Positions 9,196 through 17,112 are shown, counted from the first letter of the stretch. The stretch is DNA of 64,000 bases from Calditrichota bacterium (GCA_003854985.1 RQOG01000035.1:1-64000); one strand, 5' to 3'. Notes: generated by a model from the sequence alone, not told the origin. Program-made: numbers and translations.

Positions 9196-10398
9196 CTACT
9201 CGACTTCAGCCGGAACTTCCGTTTTTTCTTTTTTGGTTTTTTTCTTTACCGGTTTCGGATTGGTTTCTTTCAACTGCGCTTTGGCGCCTTCTTCTTTAGT
9301 TATTTTTTCGGGATAGATCTTATAGCTTTCGGGATACAATTCATAGCGGTTCGATATTTTAACCCAGTGCTCAAGTTCCTGCATGACAAAACGGATGGTT
9401 CCTTTTTCGGGATCAAAATAACAGGGGACTTCCCCGTTAAATGCTTTCTTTGTCAAATCGATGGGACGTTCAAATCCAAGATAGCGCGCGGCTATGGCGG
9501 CATTCCACTTACATTCTTCCGTATCGCAGTAATCAGGAAGCGTGTAATCCCATTCCTTTGCAAGCTTTTCTCTGAGCCACTCGGGTTCAACGGCATAAAT
9601 TTCATCCAACACGGGTAAATAAGGTTTGTCGAGTTTATAGGCGATCTGGGCGCGCCCCAGAGCGGCCAGTTTGGAATCGGGGAATTGTTTGGCAATTTTT
9701 TTGAATATCGTTTCTGCCTTTTTAAACTCTTTCAAATGAATATAAGCGCTGGCAAGCGTTTCCAGACTTTCGGAGGTCTCATCGGTCTTTATGCAGATTT
9801 TGAGGTATGGAACAGCTTCTTCATAAGAACCTATTTTTTTTAATGCCAGAGCCATGTTTTTATTGGCGCGGACATCATGCGGCCGTACGGCCAGGGCTAA
9901 TTTAAAATCATCAATGGCGTTGGACCACAGATCGCCGTTAATCTTATTCACGCCGCGGTTAAGATGTACAAAGAACTTTACATCGTCTTCCAGCGGTTCG
10001 AATTCAAAATCGTTATAATAAAAATCCAGACTCCTGGTGGAAATCATCCTTGCCCGGCCGCGGTTACGTTTATTCTGATTATACTCCTTGATGATCCTGG
10101 TCAGATATACACCGAGTTTGCGTTTTACCTCGGATTCATTAACAAGAATAATGTTGTTCCCGTTTTGCCTTGACTCGGTTTCCTCATCGGTTTCGCCGTA
10201 AAGCAGCTCTTTAGCCCGGTGAAAGATATGATTCAGCAGATCATTGGTGATACTGGTGGTTGTGTTCATTCGAAGATCGATACGGTTTCTTTCGTAGATT
10301 TCCCCCAGACAAAACGAATAGTTAAATGCTATCCGGTTGTCATTAAACGACCACTTTTTCAAATAAGTGGATAATAAATGCAAATTTGTTGATTCCAT
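9196..10398 (-). CDS. TPR-repeat protein with charged C-terminal tail
   Basis: A 400-residue soluble protein with no signal peptide. Tetratricopeptide repeats are visible between about residues 150 and 260 (RGVNKINGDLWSNAIDDFKLAL, then RANKNMALALKKIGSYEEAV and AYIHLKEFKKAETIFKKIAK). The N-terminal 120 residues are helical and unrecognised. The last 40 residues are rich in lysine and glutamate (KPVKKKTKKEKTEV) and likely disordered. It probably acts as a protein-binding scaffold; no partner is evident. The gene stands just upstream of the radical SAM gene on the same strand with a 67-bp gap and may share its transcript. Confidence 0.75.
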   Translation of the reverse strand: MESTNLHLLSTYLKKWSFNDNRIAFNYSFCLGEIYERNRIDLRMNTTTSITNDLLNHIFHRAKELLYGETDEETESRQNGNNIILVNESEVKRKLGVYLTRIIKEYNQNKRNRGRARMISTRSLDFYYNDFEFEPLEDDVKFFVHLNRGVNKINGDLWSNAIDDFKLALAVRPHDVRANKNMALALKKIGSYEEAVPYLKICIKTDETSESLETLASAYIHLKEFKKAETIFKKIAKQFPDSKLAALGRAQIAYKLDKPYLPVLDEIYAVEPEWLREKLAKEWDYTLPDYCDTEECKWNAAIAARYLGFERPIDLTKKAFNGEVPCYFDPEKGTIRFVMQELEHWVKISNRYELYPESYKIYPEKITKEEGAKAQLKETNPKPVKKKTKKEKTEVPAEVE

Positions 10399-11033
10399 CT
10401 AAAACTCCCGCTGATGCAAAAACGATTAAACTTGATTAAACCGAATGCCCGATACAAAACATACCATCCTTGTATGCCTGTTACCGGATAATACAATTTA
10501 TTACTTTTACCAATCGATGTTCTATAAACGTTGCAGGTTTATCATTTTGAATAGATTCTACCGAATCATGCAAACATGTAACAATATATTCACTTCAACT
10601 TTAAGTGTCAAGCTGTTTTTTATATTCTTTTATTCCTGTGTCAGTTTATTACGAGAGTCCTGATTATTTGTTCCTGCTTTTTTAAAAGCGTTTATATACC
10701 GGAATATGCACGTTTAAATATTGGAAATTATATTAAAAATTATCACATCTGTCCTAAATAAATATTATAGCTGCCACGATCTTTAAATCGTGGATTAGGA
10801 CAACTCCAATAAAATGGACTTCAGTCCCAGATTAAAGTTTATAATTGGGCTAAATCCCCATTTTCCGGTTATTTTCATACCGCTATCTGAAGATAGCGGC
10901 AAGTTATTTTTGATAACTTTTTTTGGGGGTTGTTTTTCAGATGATCTAAAACAGCATACTTAAATCAATAAAAACAACAAATCTTTTTTAAAATCTAATT
11001 ATTTAGGACAGCTCAGAAAAATTATAAAAATAT
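10399..11033. other. Long non-coding gap holding a MITE-like element
   Basis: This 635-bp gap between the TPR and DHH genes has no convincing gene. A 72-codon plus-strand frame at 10445 lacks a good ribosome site and resembles nothing. The right half is occupied by the inverted-repeat element annotated separately (10749-11011). The left half is AT-rich and I see only weak promoter-like runs there. Confidence 0.6.
10749..11011. mobile_element. MITE-like element with 13-bp terminal inverted repeats
   Basis: CTGTCCTAAATAA at 10749-10761 is mirrored exactly by TTATTTAGGACAG at 10999-11011. Inside, TGTCCTAA (10750-10757) can also pair with TTAGGACA (10795-10802), enclosing a CCACGAT/ATCGTGG stem. 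Further in are a CCGCTATCT/AGATAGCGG stem (10880-10899) and an AAGTTAT/ATAACTT stem (10901-10919) followed by a T run. There is no reading frame. The 263-bp non-coding, hairpin-rich body with terminal inverted repeats fits a miniature transposable element or a structured intergenic repeat. No clear target duplication was found. Confidence 0.55.
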
Positions 11034-12029
11034 TCAGGAAAGCTGAGTGGCAATTTCTTTGATGATGGAAGAAATGATTTCATCCCGGGTTCCGTCAATC
11101 CGGCAGCCGGCGGCCCGGGCGTGTCCTCCGCCTCCGAAAGCCTTGGCTACATGGTTTACATCCACTTTACCCTTGGAACGAAAACTGATTTTATGAAATC
11201 CGGGTTTTACTTCGCGGATAAATAAGCCTACTTCCCCGCCGCGGATGGCTACGCTGTAATTGGCCAATTCTTCGATCTCGCCATGATCGCTCTGATTCAT
11301 GTCGTCAAGACTTAAATAAATAACATTAACCGCGCCATCCAGATAGTTTTCCAGGGAATAAAGCCCCTTGCCGATTATTTTCAGGGCTTTAAAACTGTTC
11401 TCAAAAAACAGTCGGTTGGTTATCTCCGACGGTTTAACACCGCTTTCGATCATCCTGGAACAAATGTACATATCCCTGGCCGTTGTATTGGAAAATGAAA
11501 AACGCCCGGTATCGTATACAATACCCGTATAAACTGCATCGGCCATTTCCGGAGTGAATTTTACTTTGGCATATTCCAAAATTTCGTAGACCATCGCCGC
11601 CGTGGAAGAAGCGCCTTCGTCTACCCATTCAATGGCGCCCAGATTATCCTCCTGCGGATGATGATCGATTTTAACAATCCTGCTTTTGTCCGGCAGTAAT
11701 TCGGAGACGACGCCCAGACGGCTGTAACTGGGCACATCGAGCAAAACCGCGGCGTGAATTTGGGGTTTTAAGCTTTGCTTCAACACTTCGGAATAGGGTT
11801 TGATTTCCTTAATGCCGGAAAGAAAGTGCAGGCGGTGATCTATTTCCTGGTCGCTGAGCGCCATATAGGTTGTTTTGCCGAGATGTTTGAGAAACAGATG
11901 CATGGCGATTACCGAAGCAACGGCGTCGCCGTCGGCATTGATGTGCGCGGAGACCAGAAAATGATCGTTCTCCCTGATAAATTCAAGGATTTCCTTGGCA
12001 AACTTTATATGACGCGGATCAGCTTTCAC
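11034..12029 (-). CDS. DHH/DHHA1 phosphoesterase, NrnA-like
   Basis: A protein of about 331 residues expected to hydrolyse short oligoribonucleotides (nanoRNA) and/or 3'-phosphoadenosine phosphate. The DHH domain shows NADGDAVAS (motif I), LLDVPS (motif II), IDHHPQ (the DHH motif) and VYTGIVYDTGRFSF (motif IV). The DHHA1 domain at the C-terminus has FGGGGHARAAGCR, typical of NrnA. I place the start at GTG 12029, preceded by AGAGGTG at a spacing of 5; a GTG two codons upstream (12035) would sit on that ribosome site. Single gene, terminated before the MITE-like element. Confidence 0.88.
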   Translation of the reverse strand: MKADPRHIKFAKEILEFIRENDHFLVSAHINADGDAVASVIAMHLFLKHLGKTTYMALSDQEIDHRLHFLSGIKEIKPYSEVLKQSLKPQIHAAVLLDVPSYSRLGVVSELLPDKSRIVKIDHHPQEDNLGAIEWVDEGASSTAAMVYEILEYAKVKFTPEMADAVYTGIVYDTGRFSFSNTTARDMYICSRMIESGVKPSEITNRLFFENSFKALKIIGKGLYSLENYLDGAVNVIYLSLDDMNQSDHGEIEELANYSVAIRGGEVGLFIREVKPGFHKISFRSKGKVDVNHVAKAFGGGGHARAAGCRIDGTRDEIISSIIKEIATQLS

Positions 12030-12103
12030 CTTCACCTCTTTGAAAAAAGGTGTAAATATAAGGAAAGCGACATTAAAAACAAATTTAAAATGAGGAATGA
12101 TAT

Positions 12104-12131
12104 AAAAAGGCGCAGAGAATGCCCCTGCGCC
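12104..12131 (-). terminator. Rho-independent terminator of a lost gene
   Basis: GGCGCAG (12109-12115) pairs with CTGCGCC (12125-12131) around a 9-base loop, and the minus-strand transcript then runs into five U (12104-12108). It directly follows the stop of the sorting-domain remnant at 12144, so it is the original terminator of that gene. Confidence 0.75.
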
Positions 12132-12143
12132 CCGGACGAAACT

Positions 12144-12287
12144 TTACTTTAACAACAGCATGCGCTTTACCGCTGTGAACTCAGGCGCTGTAACCCGATA
12201 GAAATACACCCCGCTGGCCGGACGGCGACGGTTAAAAAAGGCATACAGATTATGGCTCTGAGGACGTATTTTTGACCTAAAATATGA
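12144..12287 (-). pseudogene. Orphan C-terminal secretion/sorting domain fragment
   Basis: The minus strand is open from 12287 to TAA at 12144-12146 and encodes 47 residues with no start codon at the front. The end reads PASGVYFYRVTAPEFTAVK followed by RMLLLK, which matches the last strands of type IX/FlgD-like C-terminal sorting domains (G-V-Y-x-Y-R-V, then K+hhhhK at the terminus). An in-frame TAA at 12288-12290 and AT-rich foreign-looking DNA lie immediately upstream, and the body of the exported protein is absent on either side of the island. A terminator follows. It is best read as the surviving tail of a secreted protein truncated by the adjoining insertion or deletion. Confidence 0.75.
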
Positions 12288-12642
12288 TTACAAAATATGT
12301 TAAGAATATTTTCCTGATAAAGAGATTTTATTCTAAAATCCATACAGGTTAAGTAGCTGTTTATTTAAAGATTGATAACAAGAATATGGTTTGATATATT
12401 AAGAACGAATTTTTACTAATAGATGTTATAATTTGTAATATTTTTGTTTGATTGTTTTTTTCTGGTTACGAAAGTTTTAAAATAAATTTGTTCTTTTATA
12501 TAAATATTGGTTTGGCACAGCGGTAAAAGTTGTACTGTTTGGCACCGGCAGGCAGGTTATACCATTTTGCTTTTTAATTTAATAGGCCCGCCTGCAGTCC
12601 GGTAGTTTAAATATTTAAAAAAAATTAAAATAAAGGGAAGCT
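12288..12642. other. AT-rich left junction of the accessory island
   Basis: No gene is visible here. Composition falls sharply to AT-rich. GTTTGGCAC occurs twice (12510-12518 and 12537-12545), and a GC-rich imperfect inverted repeat spans about 12545-12605 (CCGGCAGGCAGG against CCCGCCTGCAGTCCGG). The sequence GCCTGCAGTCCGGTAG (12590-12605) resembles GCCTGTCCGGCAG on the far side of the island (16312-16324). Confidence 0.5.
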
Positions 12643-13035
12643 ATGAGATTGATTACACTGACATTCTTGATATTTTTATTAAGCTGCAGTGAAAAAAATC
12701 CGGTAAATCCACAAAATCAGAGTCCGGAGATTCTTTCACTTGAAGTTTTTCCAAAAACTATTGGTCCCTCAGATTCTGTTATTATTATCTGTAATGCAAT
12801 AGAGCCGGATGGAGATACATTGTTTTATGACTGGATTACAGATGGCCTTGTTAGAATTAAAGGTACAAATTTTAGTAGACTTTATAATACTCTTGAAAAT
12901 ACAAGGATTTTCTATCCTAAACAAGGTGCTGTCAATTTACCTGTTGATACTCTCTGGGTACAATGTTTTGTGAGAGATGGAAGAGGAGAGTCGGACAATA
13001 GAATGATATCTTTTATTGTAAAAACGGATTATTAA
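12643..13035 (+). CDS. Small lipoprotein with Ig-like/cadherin-like fold
   Basis: A 130-residue protein with a short lipoprotein signal: MRLITLTFLIFLLSC with lipobox LLSC and Cys15 as the lipidated residue. The mature part (ILSLEVFPKTIGPSDSV, then AIEPDGDTLFYDWITDG and VQCFVRDGRGESDN) has the beta-sandwich pattern of PKD/cadherin-like domains in which an AxDPDGDxLxYxW phrase is common. It is preceded by GGGAAG at a good distance. Base composition is AT-rich like the ABC-3C genes beside it. It may be island cargo or a host gene caught at the edge. Function unknown; probably attached to a membrane facing the periplasm or exterior. Confidence 0.7.
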   Translation: MRLITLTFLIFLLSCSEKNPVNPQNQSPEILSLEVFPKTIGPSDSVIIICNAIEPDGDTLFYDWITDGLVRIKGTNFSRLYNTLENTRIFYPKQGAVNLPVDTLWVQCFVRDGRGESDNRMISFIVKTDY

Positions 13036-13133
13036 CTATTCAATAAACTTTTTTCAAAGAAGGTGATTGAATTGATTCCTATTTAAAATCCCCATAGATA
13101 GATTGTTGCCAGTAAGGCGGTTTAGCCCAACAT

Positions 13134-13198
13134 GTTTTATCCGCATTGAGGTATTGTGTAGTTCGCGAAAAAAAGATGTATTTCAAAACGGATAAAAC
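13134..13198. repeat. Nested dyad upstream of the ABC-3C effector
   Basis: GTTTTATCCG (13134-13143) is repeated inverted and exact as CGGATAAAAC (13189-13198). The palindrome TTCGCGAA (13162-13169) sits almost exactly at the centre of this dyad. A TATAAT follows at 13201-13206. The structure lies 89-153 bp before the effector ATG and could be an operator or the scar of a mobile element. The flanking 251-bp gap contains no gene. Confidence 0.45.
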
Positions 13199-13286
13199 AC
13201 TATAATATTATATCTATTTAACTTTTTCAGCATGATATTGATATTCTTATTATATTAAAGTTATGCTTATATAAAGAAAAAATAAA

Positions 13287-14258
13287 ATGAACCGTACTCG
13301 TTATTTTAATTATATAGAGGAAAAAATTAATACGCTTGCTTATAGAATAAATCAAAAAGGCAAGCTAAATGTACTAGATTTGCATATGCATTCTGAAGAT
13401 TTCTATCTTCATTTCTTCAATAAATTATTTGGATGGAATCTTGTTAATTTAAATAATAAAATACGCAATGTTGAGGCAATAGATCTGATTGATAAATCAA
13501 ACAATTTAGTAGTTCAAGTTTCAGCTACTTGTACTAAAGGGAAAATACAAACTGCTTTAAATAAAAAGACCATAGAAGAATTAGATGGATTTTGTTTTAA
13601 GTTTATTTCAATTTCACAAGACGCTAGTAATCAAAGAAAAAATGTATTTAAATTTCCAAAGAATATCTCATTTGATCCTGAAAATGATATTTATGATAAT
13701 TTGTCTGTGTTAACTTACATAAAGTCATTGAAAGTAAATCATCAAAAACAAATATGTGAATTTATTAAAGATGAACTTGGCTCTGATGTTGATATTGTAA
13801 AATTGGACTCAAACCTTGCTATGATTATTAATATTCTTTCTGTCGAAGATTGGGATACAGTTGATGACTATATTTCAGTAAACAGTTTCGAGATTGATAG
13901 AAAAATTGAATTTAATAATCTTAAACGGGCTAAATTAACTATAGATGATTATAAAATTCATCATACCAGAATCGATAATAAATACAAGGAATTTGATGTT
14001 CTTGGTAAAAATAAAAGTAATTCAATTTTATATACTATCAGAAAAGAATATATCCAGGCCAAAAATATTGAAAATGATGATGATCTATTTTTTTACATTG
14101 TTGATAGGGTTCAAGAAAAAGTAATTAATAGTGCAAATTATATTCAAATACCAATAGAAGAGCTTGAACAGTGTTTAGGTATCATAGTAGTTGATGCATT
14201 TATTAGATGTAAAATTTTTAAAAATCCAGATAATTATTATTATGCTAATTCCAGATAA
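13287..14258 (+). CDS. ABC-3C system effector with SMEK-like domain
   Basis: A 323-residue protein, first gene of an ABC-three-component operon. The N-terminal domain has the phrase DLHMHSEDFYLHFFNKLFGW then LVNLN, typical of SMEK-domain proteins. It is followed by AIDLIDKSNNLVVQVSAT, a D-x(n)-QxS arrangement recalling a restriction-endonuclease-like core; catalysis is inference. A middle region of about 100 residues is unassigned. The C-terminus (IEELEQCLGIIVVDAFIRCK, then IFKNP) matches the ABC-3C effector C-terminal domain that docks to the other components. AT-rich codon use differs from the flanking host genes. Its end overlaps the start of the middle component by 17 bp. Expected role: toxic or nucleic-acid-damaging output of an anti-phage system. 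Confidence 0.8.
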   Translation: MNRTRYFNYIEEKINTLAYRINQKGKLNVLDLHMHSEDFYLHFFNKLFGWNLVNLNNKIRNVEAIDLIDKSNNLVVQVSATCTKGKIQTALNKKTIEELDGFCFKFISISQDASNQRKNVFKFPKNISFDPENDIYDNLSVLTYIKSLKVNHQKQICEFIKDELGSDVDIVKLDSNLAMIINILSVEDWDTVDDYISVNSFEIDRKIEFNNLKRAKLTIDDYKIHHTRIDNKYKEFDVLGKNKSNSILYTIRKEYIQAKNIENDDDLFFYIVDRVQEKVINSANYIQIPIEELEQCLGIIVVDAFIRCKIFKNPDNYYYANSR

Positions 14259-14469
14259 TATTCATCCTGAAAATACAGTTTATTATAACGGTGCATTTGT
14301 TCTCCAGGCTTTGCAGAAAAAAGATAGACAAAATCTTTTAGACTTGTATCAAAATGTTAAGCAAGAAAGAAACATGTCTTTTCCAATTTTTATATTATGT
14401 TTAGATTGGTTGTATCTATTAAATGCCGCAATTATAAATGCTAATGGGATTGTAGAACTATGTTCTTAA
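14242..14469 (+). CDS. ABC-3C middle component (MC6-like)
   Basis: A 75-residue protein. I use ATG 14242 (MLIPDNIHPENTVYYNG); an upstream in-frame ATG at 14191 would only add sequence lying deep inside the effector gene. The small helical protein with LLDLYQNVKQ and the C-terminal FILCLDWLYLLNAAIINANG followed by a hydrophobic end fits the short middle components of ABC-3C systems, closest to the group called MC6. Middle components link the ABC ATPase to the effector. It overlaps the effector stop and, by 10 bp, the ATPase start (14460), so the three proteins are translationally coupled. The MC6 subtype is tentative. Confidence 0.7.
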   Translation: MLIPDNIHPENTVYYNGAFVLQALQKKDRQNLLDLYQNVKQERNMSFPIFILCLDWLYLLNAAIINANGIVELCS

Positions 14470-16172
14470 AATCTTTGACAATTTCAAGCGCTAGAGGTGT
14501 AATTCGTAAAATACCATTCCGTAAAGGGATGAATCTAATAGTTGATGAGAGTGAAGAGCAAATTACTGGTAATAATGTCGGTAAAACTACAGTATTAAAA
14601 TTAGTAGACTTTTGCTTAGGAGCAAATCCAAAAAATATATATGTTGATCCTGAAACTAAGAGAAATGAGTACTCACTAGTTAAAGATTTTCTTAAAAATA
14701 ATGAAGTTTTAATAACATTAGTTTTAGTAGAAGATTTAGATAAAGAAGATTCCAAGCGTATAGTAATTAAAAGAAATTTTTTAGCTCGTTCTAAAATTAT
14801 CCGTAATATAAATGGAATTTCTTTAACAGAAGATGAATTTGATTTAGAATTACAAAGAATCCTATTCCCAGAGCATTTTGCAGAAAAACCAACATTTAGA
14901 CAAATCATATCCCATAACATACGTTATAAAGATGAAAGTTTAAATAATACCCTAAAGACTCTTGATAAATATACATCGGACGCAGAATACGAGACTTTGT
15001 ATTTATTTCTATTAGGCTGTGAATTCACAAAAGGAGAATCAAAACAAGAAATTTTGTTAAGTTTACGACAAGAAGAAAATTATAAAAACAGACTTGAAAA
15101 GCAACAAACAAAAACTGCATATGAAGCTGCTCTATCATTAATTATAAATGAGATTGATGTATTAAATGATAAGAAATCTAATTTGAATCTAAACGAAAAT
15201 TTTGAAATAGATTTAGATAGATTGAATGATTTAAAATACAAGATTAATAGAACTAGTTCTGAAATTAGTAAATTAAATATTCGCAGGGATATAATTGTTG
15301 AAGCTGAAGAGGAATTAAAATCAAATATTTCAAATATTGATATCAATCAACTTAGACATATTTATAAACAAGCGACTACACAAGTCAATGAAATACAAAA
15401 AACTTTTGAAGACCTCTTAAATTATCACAATAAGATGATAGATGAGAAGATAAAATTTATCACCAAAGAATTGCCAGTTCTAGAAAGTGATATCCGCAAT
15501 AAAAAATCAGATTTAAATAAATTACTAGAGGATGAAAAATCACTTTCAATCATTATATCAAAAAGTGATACATATGAAGAATTGGAATCTTTAATTCAGG
15601 AATTGAATGATAAATATCGAAAAAAAGGTGAATATGAAAATATCATTTCTCAATTAGAAGATGTTGAAAAAAATATTAATGAATATTCCAAGAATTTAGA
15701 TGAAATTGATAAAGAGTTATTTTCAAATGAATTTGAACAGACGGTAAAGACTCAGCTCAATAAATTCAATAAGTACTTTTCAAGAATATCAACAATACTA
15801 TATGATGAGCAATATGCTTTGAAATATGATATTATCACAAATAGAAAAAACCAAAAACTATATAAATTTAGTGCATTCAATACAAATCTGAGTTCTGGTA
15901 AAAAACAAGGTGAAATTTCATGTTTTGATATTGCATATACTCTCTTTGCTGATGAAGAAAATATTCCTTGTCTGCATTTTCTTTTAAATGATAAAAAAGA
16001 GTTAATGCATGATAATCAATTAGTTAAAATATCTGATTTTGTTTCGGAAAATAATATTCAGTTTGTTGCATCAATTCTTAAAGATAAGCTACCAGATAGT
16101 CTTAATAATGAAAAGTATTTTATAGTAAAATTATCCCAAGAAGATAAATTATTCAGGATTGAAAATTTATAA
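14460..16172 (+). CDS. ABC-3C ABC-type ATPase (DUF2326-type, SMC-like)
   Basis: A 570-residue ATPase of the SMC/Rad50-like clade. The head begins with KSLTISSARGVIRKIPF and has Walker A GNNVGKTTVLKLVDFCLGA (about residues 39-57). A long coiled coil runs roughly from 190 to 430. The second half of the head has an LSSGKKQGEISCFDIAYTLF signature region and the strand LHFLLNDKKEL at the Walker B/D-loop position, the layout of DUF2326 proteins of ABC-3C systems. It has no membrane segments, so it is not a transporter. It is likely the sensor/motor that detects invading DNA and licenses the effector. Last gene of the operon; AT-rich like its partners. Confidence 0.83.
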   Translation: MFLKSLTISSARGVIRKIPFRKGMNLIVDESEEQITGNNVGKTTVLKLVDFCLGANPKNIYVDPETKRNEYSLVKDFLKNNEVLITLVLVEDLDKEDSKRIVIKRNFLARSKIIRNINGISLTEDEFDLELQRILFPEHFAEKPTFRQIISHNIRYKDESLNNTLKTLDKYTSDAEYETLYLFLLGCEFTKGESKQEILLSLRQEENYKNRLEKQQTKTAYEAALSLIINEIDVLNDKKSNLNLNENFEIDLDRLNDLKYKINRTSSEISKLNIRRDIIVEAEEELKSNISNIDINQLRHIYKQATTQVNEIQKTFEDLLNYHNKMIDEKIKFITKELPVLESDIRNKKSDLNKLLEDEKSLSIIISKSDTYEELESLIQELNDKYRKKGEYENIISQLEDVEKNINEYSKNLDEIDKELFSNEFEQTVKTQLNKFNKYFSRISTILYDEQYALKYDIITNRKNQKLYKFSAFNTNLSSGKKQGEISCFDIAYTLFADEENIPCLHFLLNDKKELMHDNQLVKISDFVSENNIQFVASILKDKLPDSLNNEKYFIVKLSQEDKLFRIENL

Positions 16173-16396
16173 TTTTGTCTATTTTACCTTTGGGATAGTA
16201 TGTAAATTCATTATAAAAAATATGTATAACAAAACAATGTATTAAATACTGCGCCGCCGGCGCTAAAATTCATCTTTTTCCATAAAACAAGCCGGCATTT
16301 AATACCTTTGTGCCTGTCCGGCAGTTTTGTTGACGGGCCTGTCCGTCTTTTCGTTAATAGAACATAGAATCATAAAAAAGAAATACAAAAAACAAA
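16173..16396. other. Right junction of the accessory island
   Basis: No gene. Composition returns toward host level. A compact GC hairpin GCGCC-GCC-GGCGC lies at about 16250-16262, without a following U run on the plus strand. GCCTGTCCG occurs twice (16312-16320 and 16337-16345), and GCCTGTCCGGCAG resembles the GC-rich repeat at the left junction. No tRNA or integrase is present at either edge. Confidence 0.45.
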
Positions 16397-16966
16397 TTAT
16401 TTTCTATCTTTTTCCAGGGGAAGGTTATATCGGCGCCGTACATATTTAAACAGGTAAATGCAGAACAAAGCGAACAGAATGCCCGTCAGGGCGCCGACCA
16501 AAACATCAAAGGGATAATGCCTGGCCACCGCTATGCGGGAATAGCCCACCAAAAAAGCTATGCTCCAGTACCAGCCCTGGTAACGGGGATAGAAAAACGC
16601 CAACACCGTTGCCGTGGTAAAAAAGTTGACCGCATGGGAAGAAGGCATGGAAAACGACCTACTGCACGGCACCAGCATGCGGCAGCCTTCAACCACATTG
16701 CAGGGGCGGATTCTTTCAAAAAACGGTTTCATCAATTGATTAACGGCTTGATCCGAAAGGGCTACAGCCAGAATGGCAACCACAATAAACCAGCGTCCCT
16801 TCACACCGCCTTTCCAGAGCATCATAATGAACAAAACAACCCACACCGGGTACCAGGTTTCGGCATGGGTGATAAACGGCATAAGAACATCGAAAACCGG
16901 ATTTGCCAGGGTGACATTTAAAAAAACAAACAAAGCCGTATCAATCTGGTTAAGCCATTCCAACAT
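16397..16966 (-). CDS. PAP2-family membrane phosphatase
   Basis: About 189 residues from ATG 16966; an ATG at 16996 exists but lies in the hairpin of the tRNA terminator. The protein has five or six membrane segments and the PAP2 phosphatase motifs: KPFFERIRPC (KxxxxxxRP), CSRSFSMPSSHAVNFFTTAT (PSGH-type, here PSSH) and SRIAVARHYPFDVLVGALTG (SRxxxxxHxxxD). It probably dephosphorylates a lipid phosphate such as undecaprenyl pyrophosphate or phosphatidic acid at the outer face of the inner membrane. Monocistronic. Confidence 0.87.
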   Translation of the reverse strand: MLEWLNQIDTALFVFLNVTLANPVFDVLMPFITHAETWYPVWVVLFIMMLWKGGVKGRWFIVVAILAVALSDQAVNQLMKPFFERIRPCNVVEGCRMLVPCSRSFSMPSSHAVNFFTTATVLAFFYPRYQGWYWSIAFLVGYSRIAVARHYPFDVLVGALTGILFALFCIYLFKYVRRRYNLPLEKDRK

Positions 16967-16985
16967 CGTAATAATCCGTTCAAAT

Positions 16986-17015
16986 AAAAAAAGCATCCCG
17001 GTTCGGAGATGCTTT
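16986..17015 (-). terminator. Terminator after tRNA-Leu
   Basis: An 8-bp stem AAAGCATC/GATGCTTT (16990-16997 with 17008-17015) is followed on the minus strand by a U-rich tail. It lies 12 bp beyond the tRNA 3' end and closes the gap-pgk-tpiA-secG-tRNA direction of transcription. Confidence 0.75.
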
Positions 17016-17027
17016 AAGGTTTCAATG

Positions 17028-17112
17028 TGCTGGAGGCGGGACTTGAACCCGCACGGGTGTTAACCCACTACCCCCTCAAGATAGCGTGTCTGCCAAGTTC
17101 CACCACTCCAGC
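17028..17112 (-). tRNA. tRNA-Leu (anticodon GAG)
   Basis: An 85-base class II tRNA. The acceptor stem GCTGGAG/CTCCAGC is perfect with discriminator A at 17028. The anticodon stem CTATC/GGTAG encloses the loop TTGAGGG, giving anticodon GAG, which reads CUC and CUU leucine codons. It has a short variable arm and T-arm GCGGGTTCAAGTCCCGC. CCA is not encoded. It lies 19 bp downstream of secG, a common linkage. Confidence 0.93.

Noticed and set aside
10445-10663. 72-codon plus-strand frame in the gap before the MITE-like element
   Set aside because: Very rich in Phe and Tyr, no ribosome site, no family resemblance; typical of translated AT-rich spacer.
14441-14920. 159-codon minus-strand frame over the start of the ABC-3C ATPase
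   Set aside because: It is the antisense shadow of the Walker A region of an intact ATPase; no ribosome site.
12643-16172. Restriction-modification or classical toxin-antitoxin system
   Set aside because: No methyltransferase motifs or antitoxin-like DNA-binding gene; the three overlapping genes match the ABC-3C layout better.
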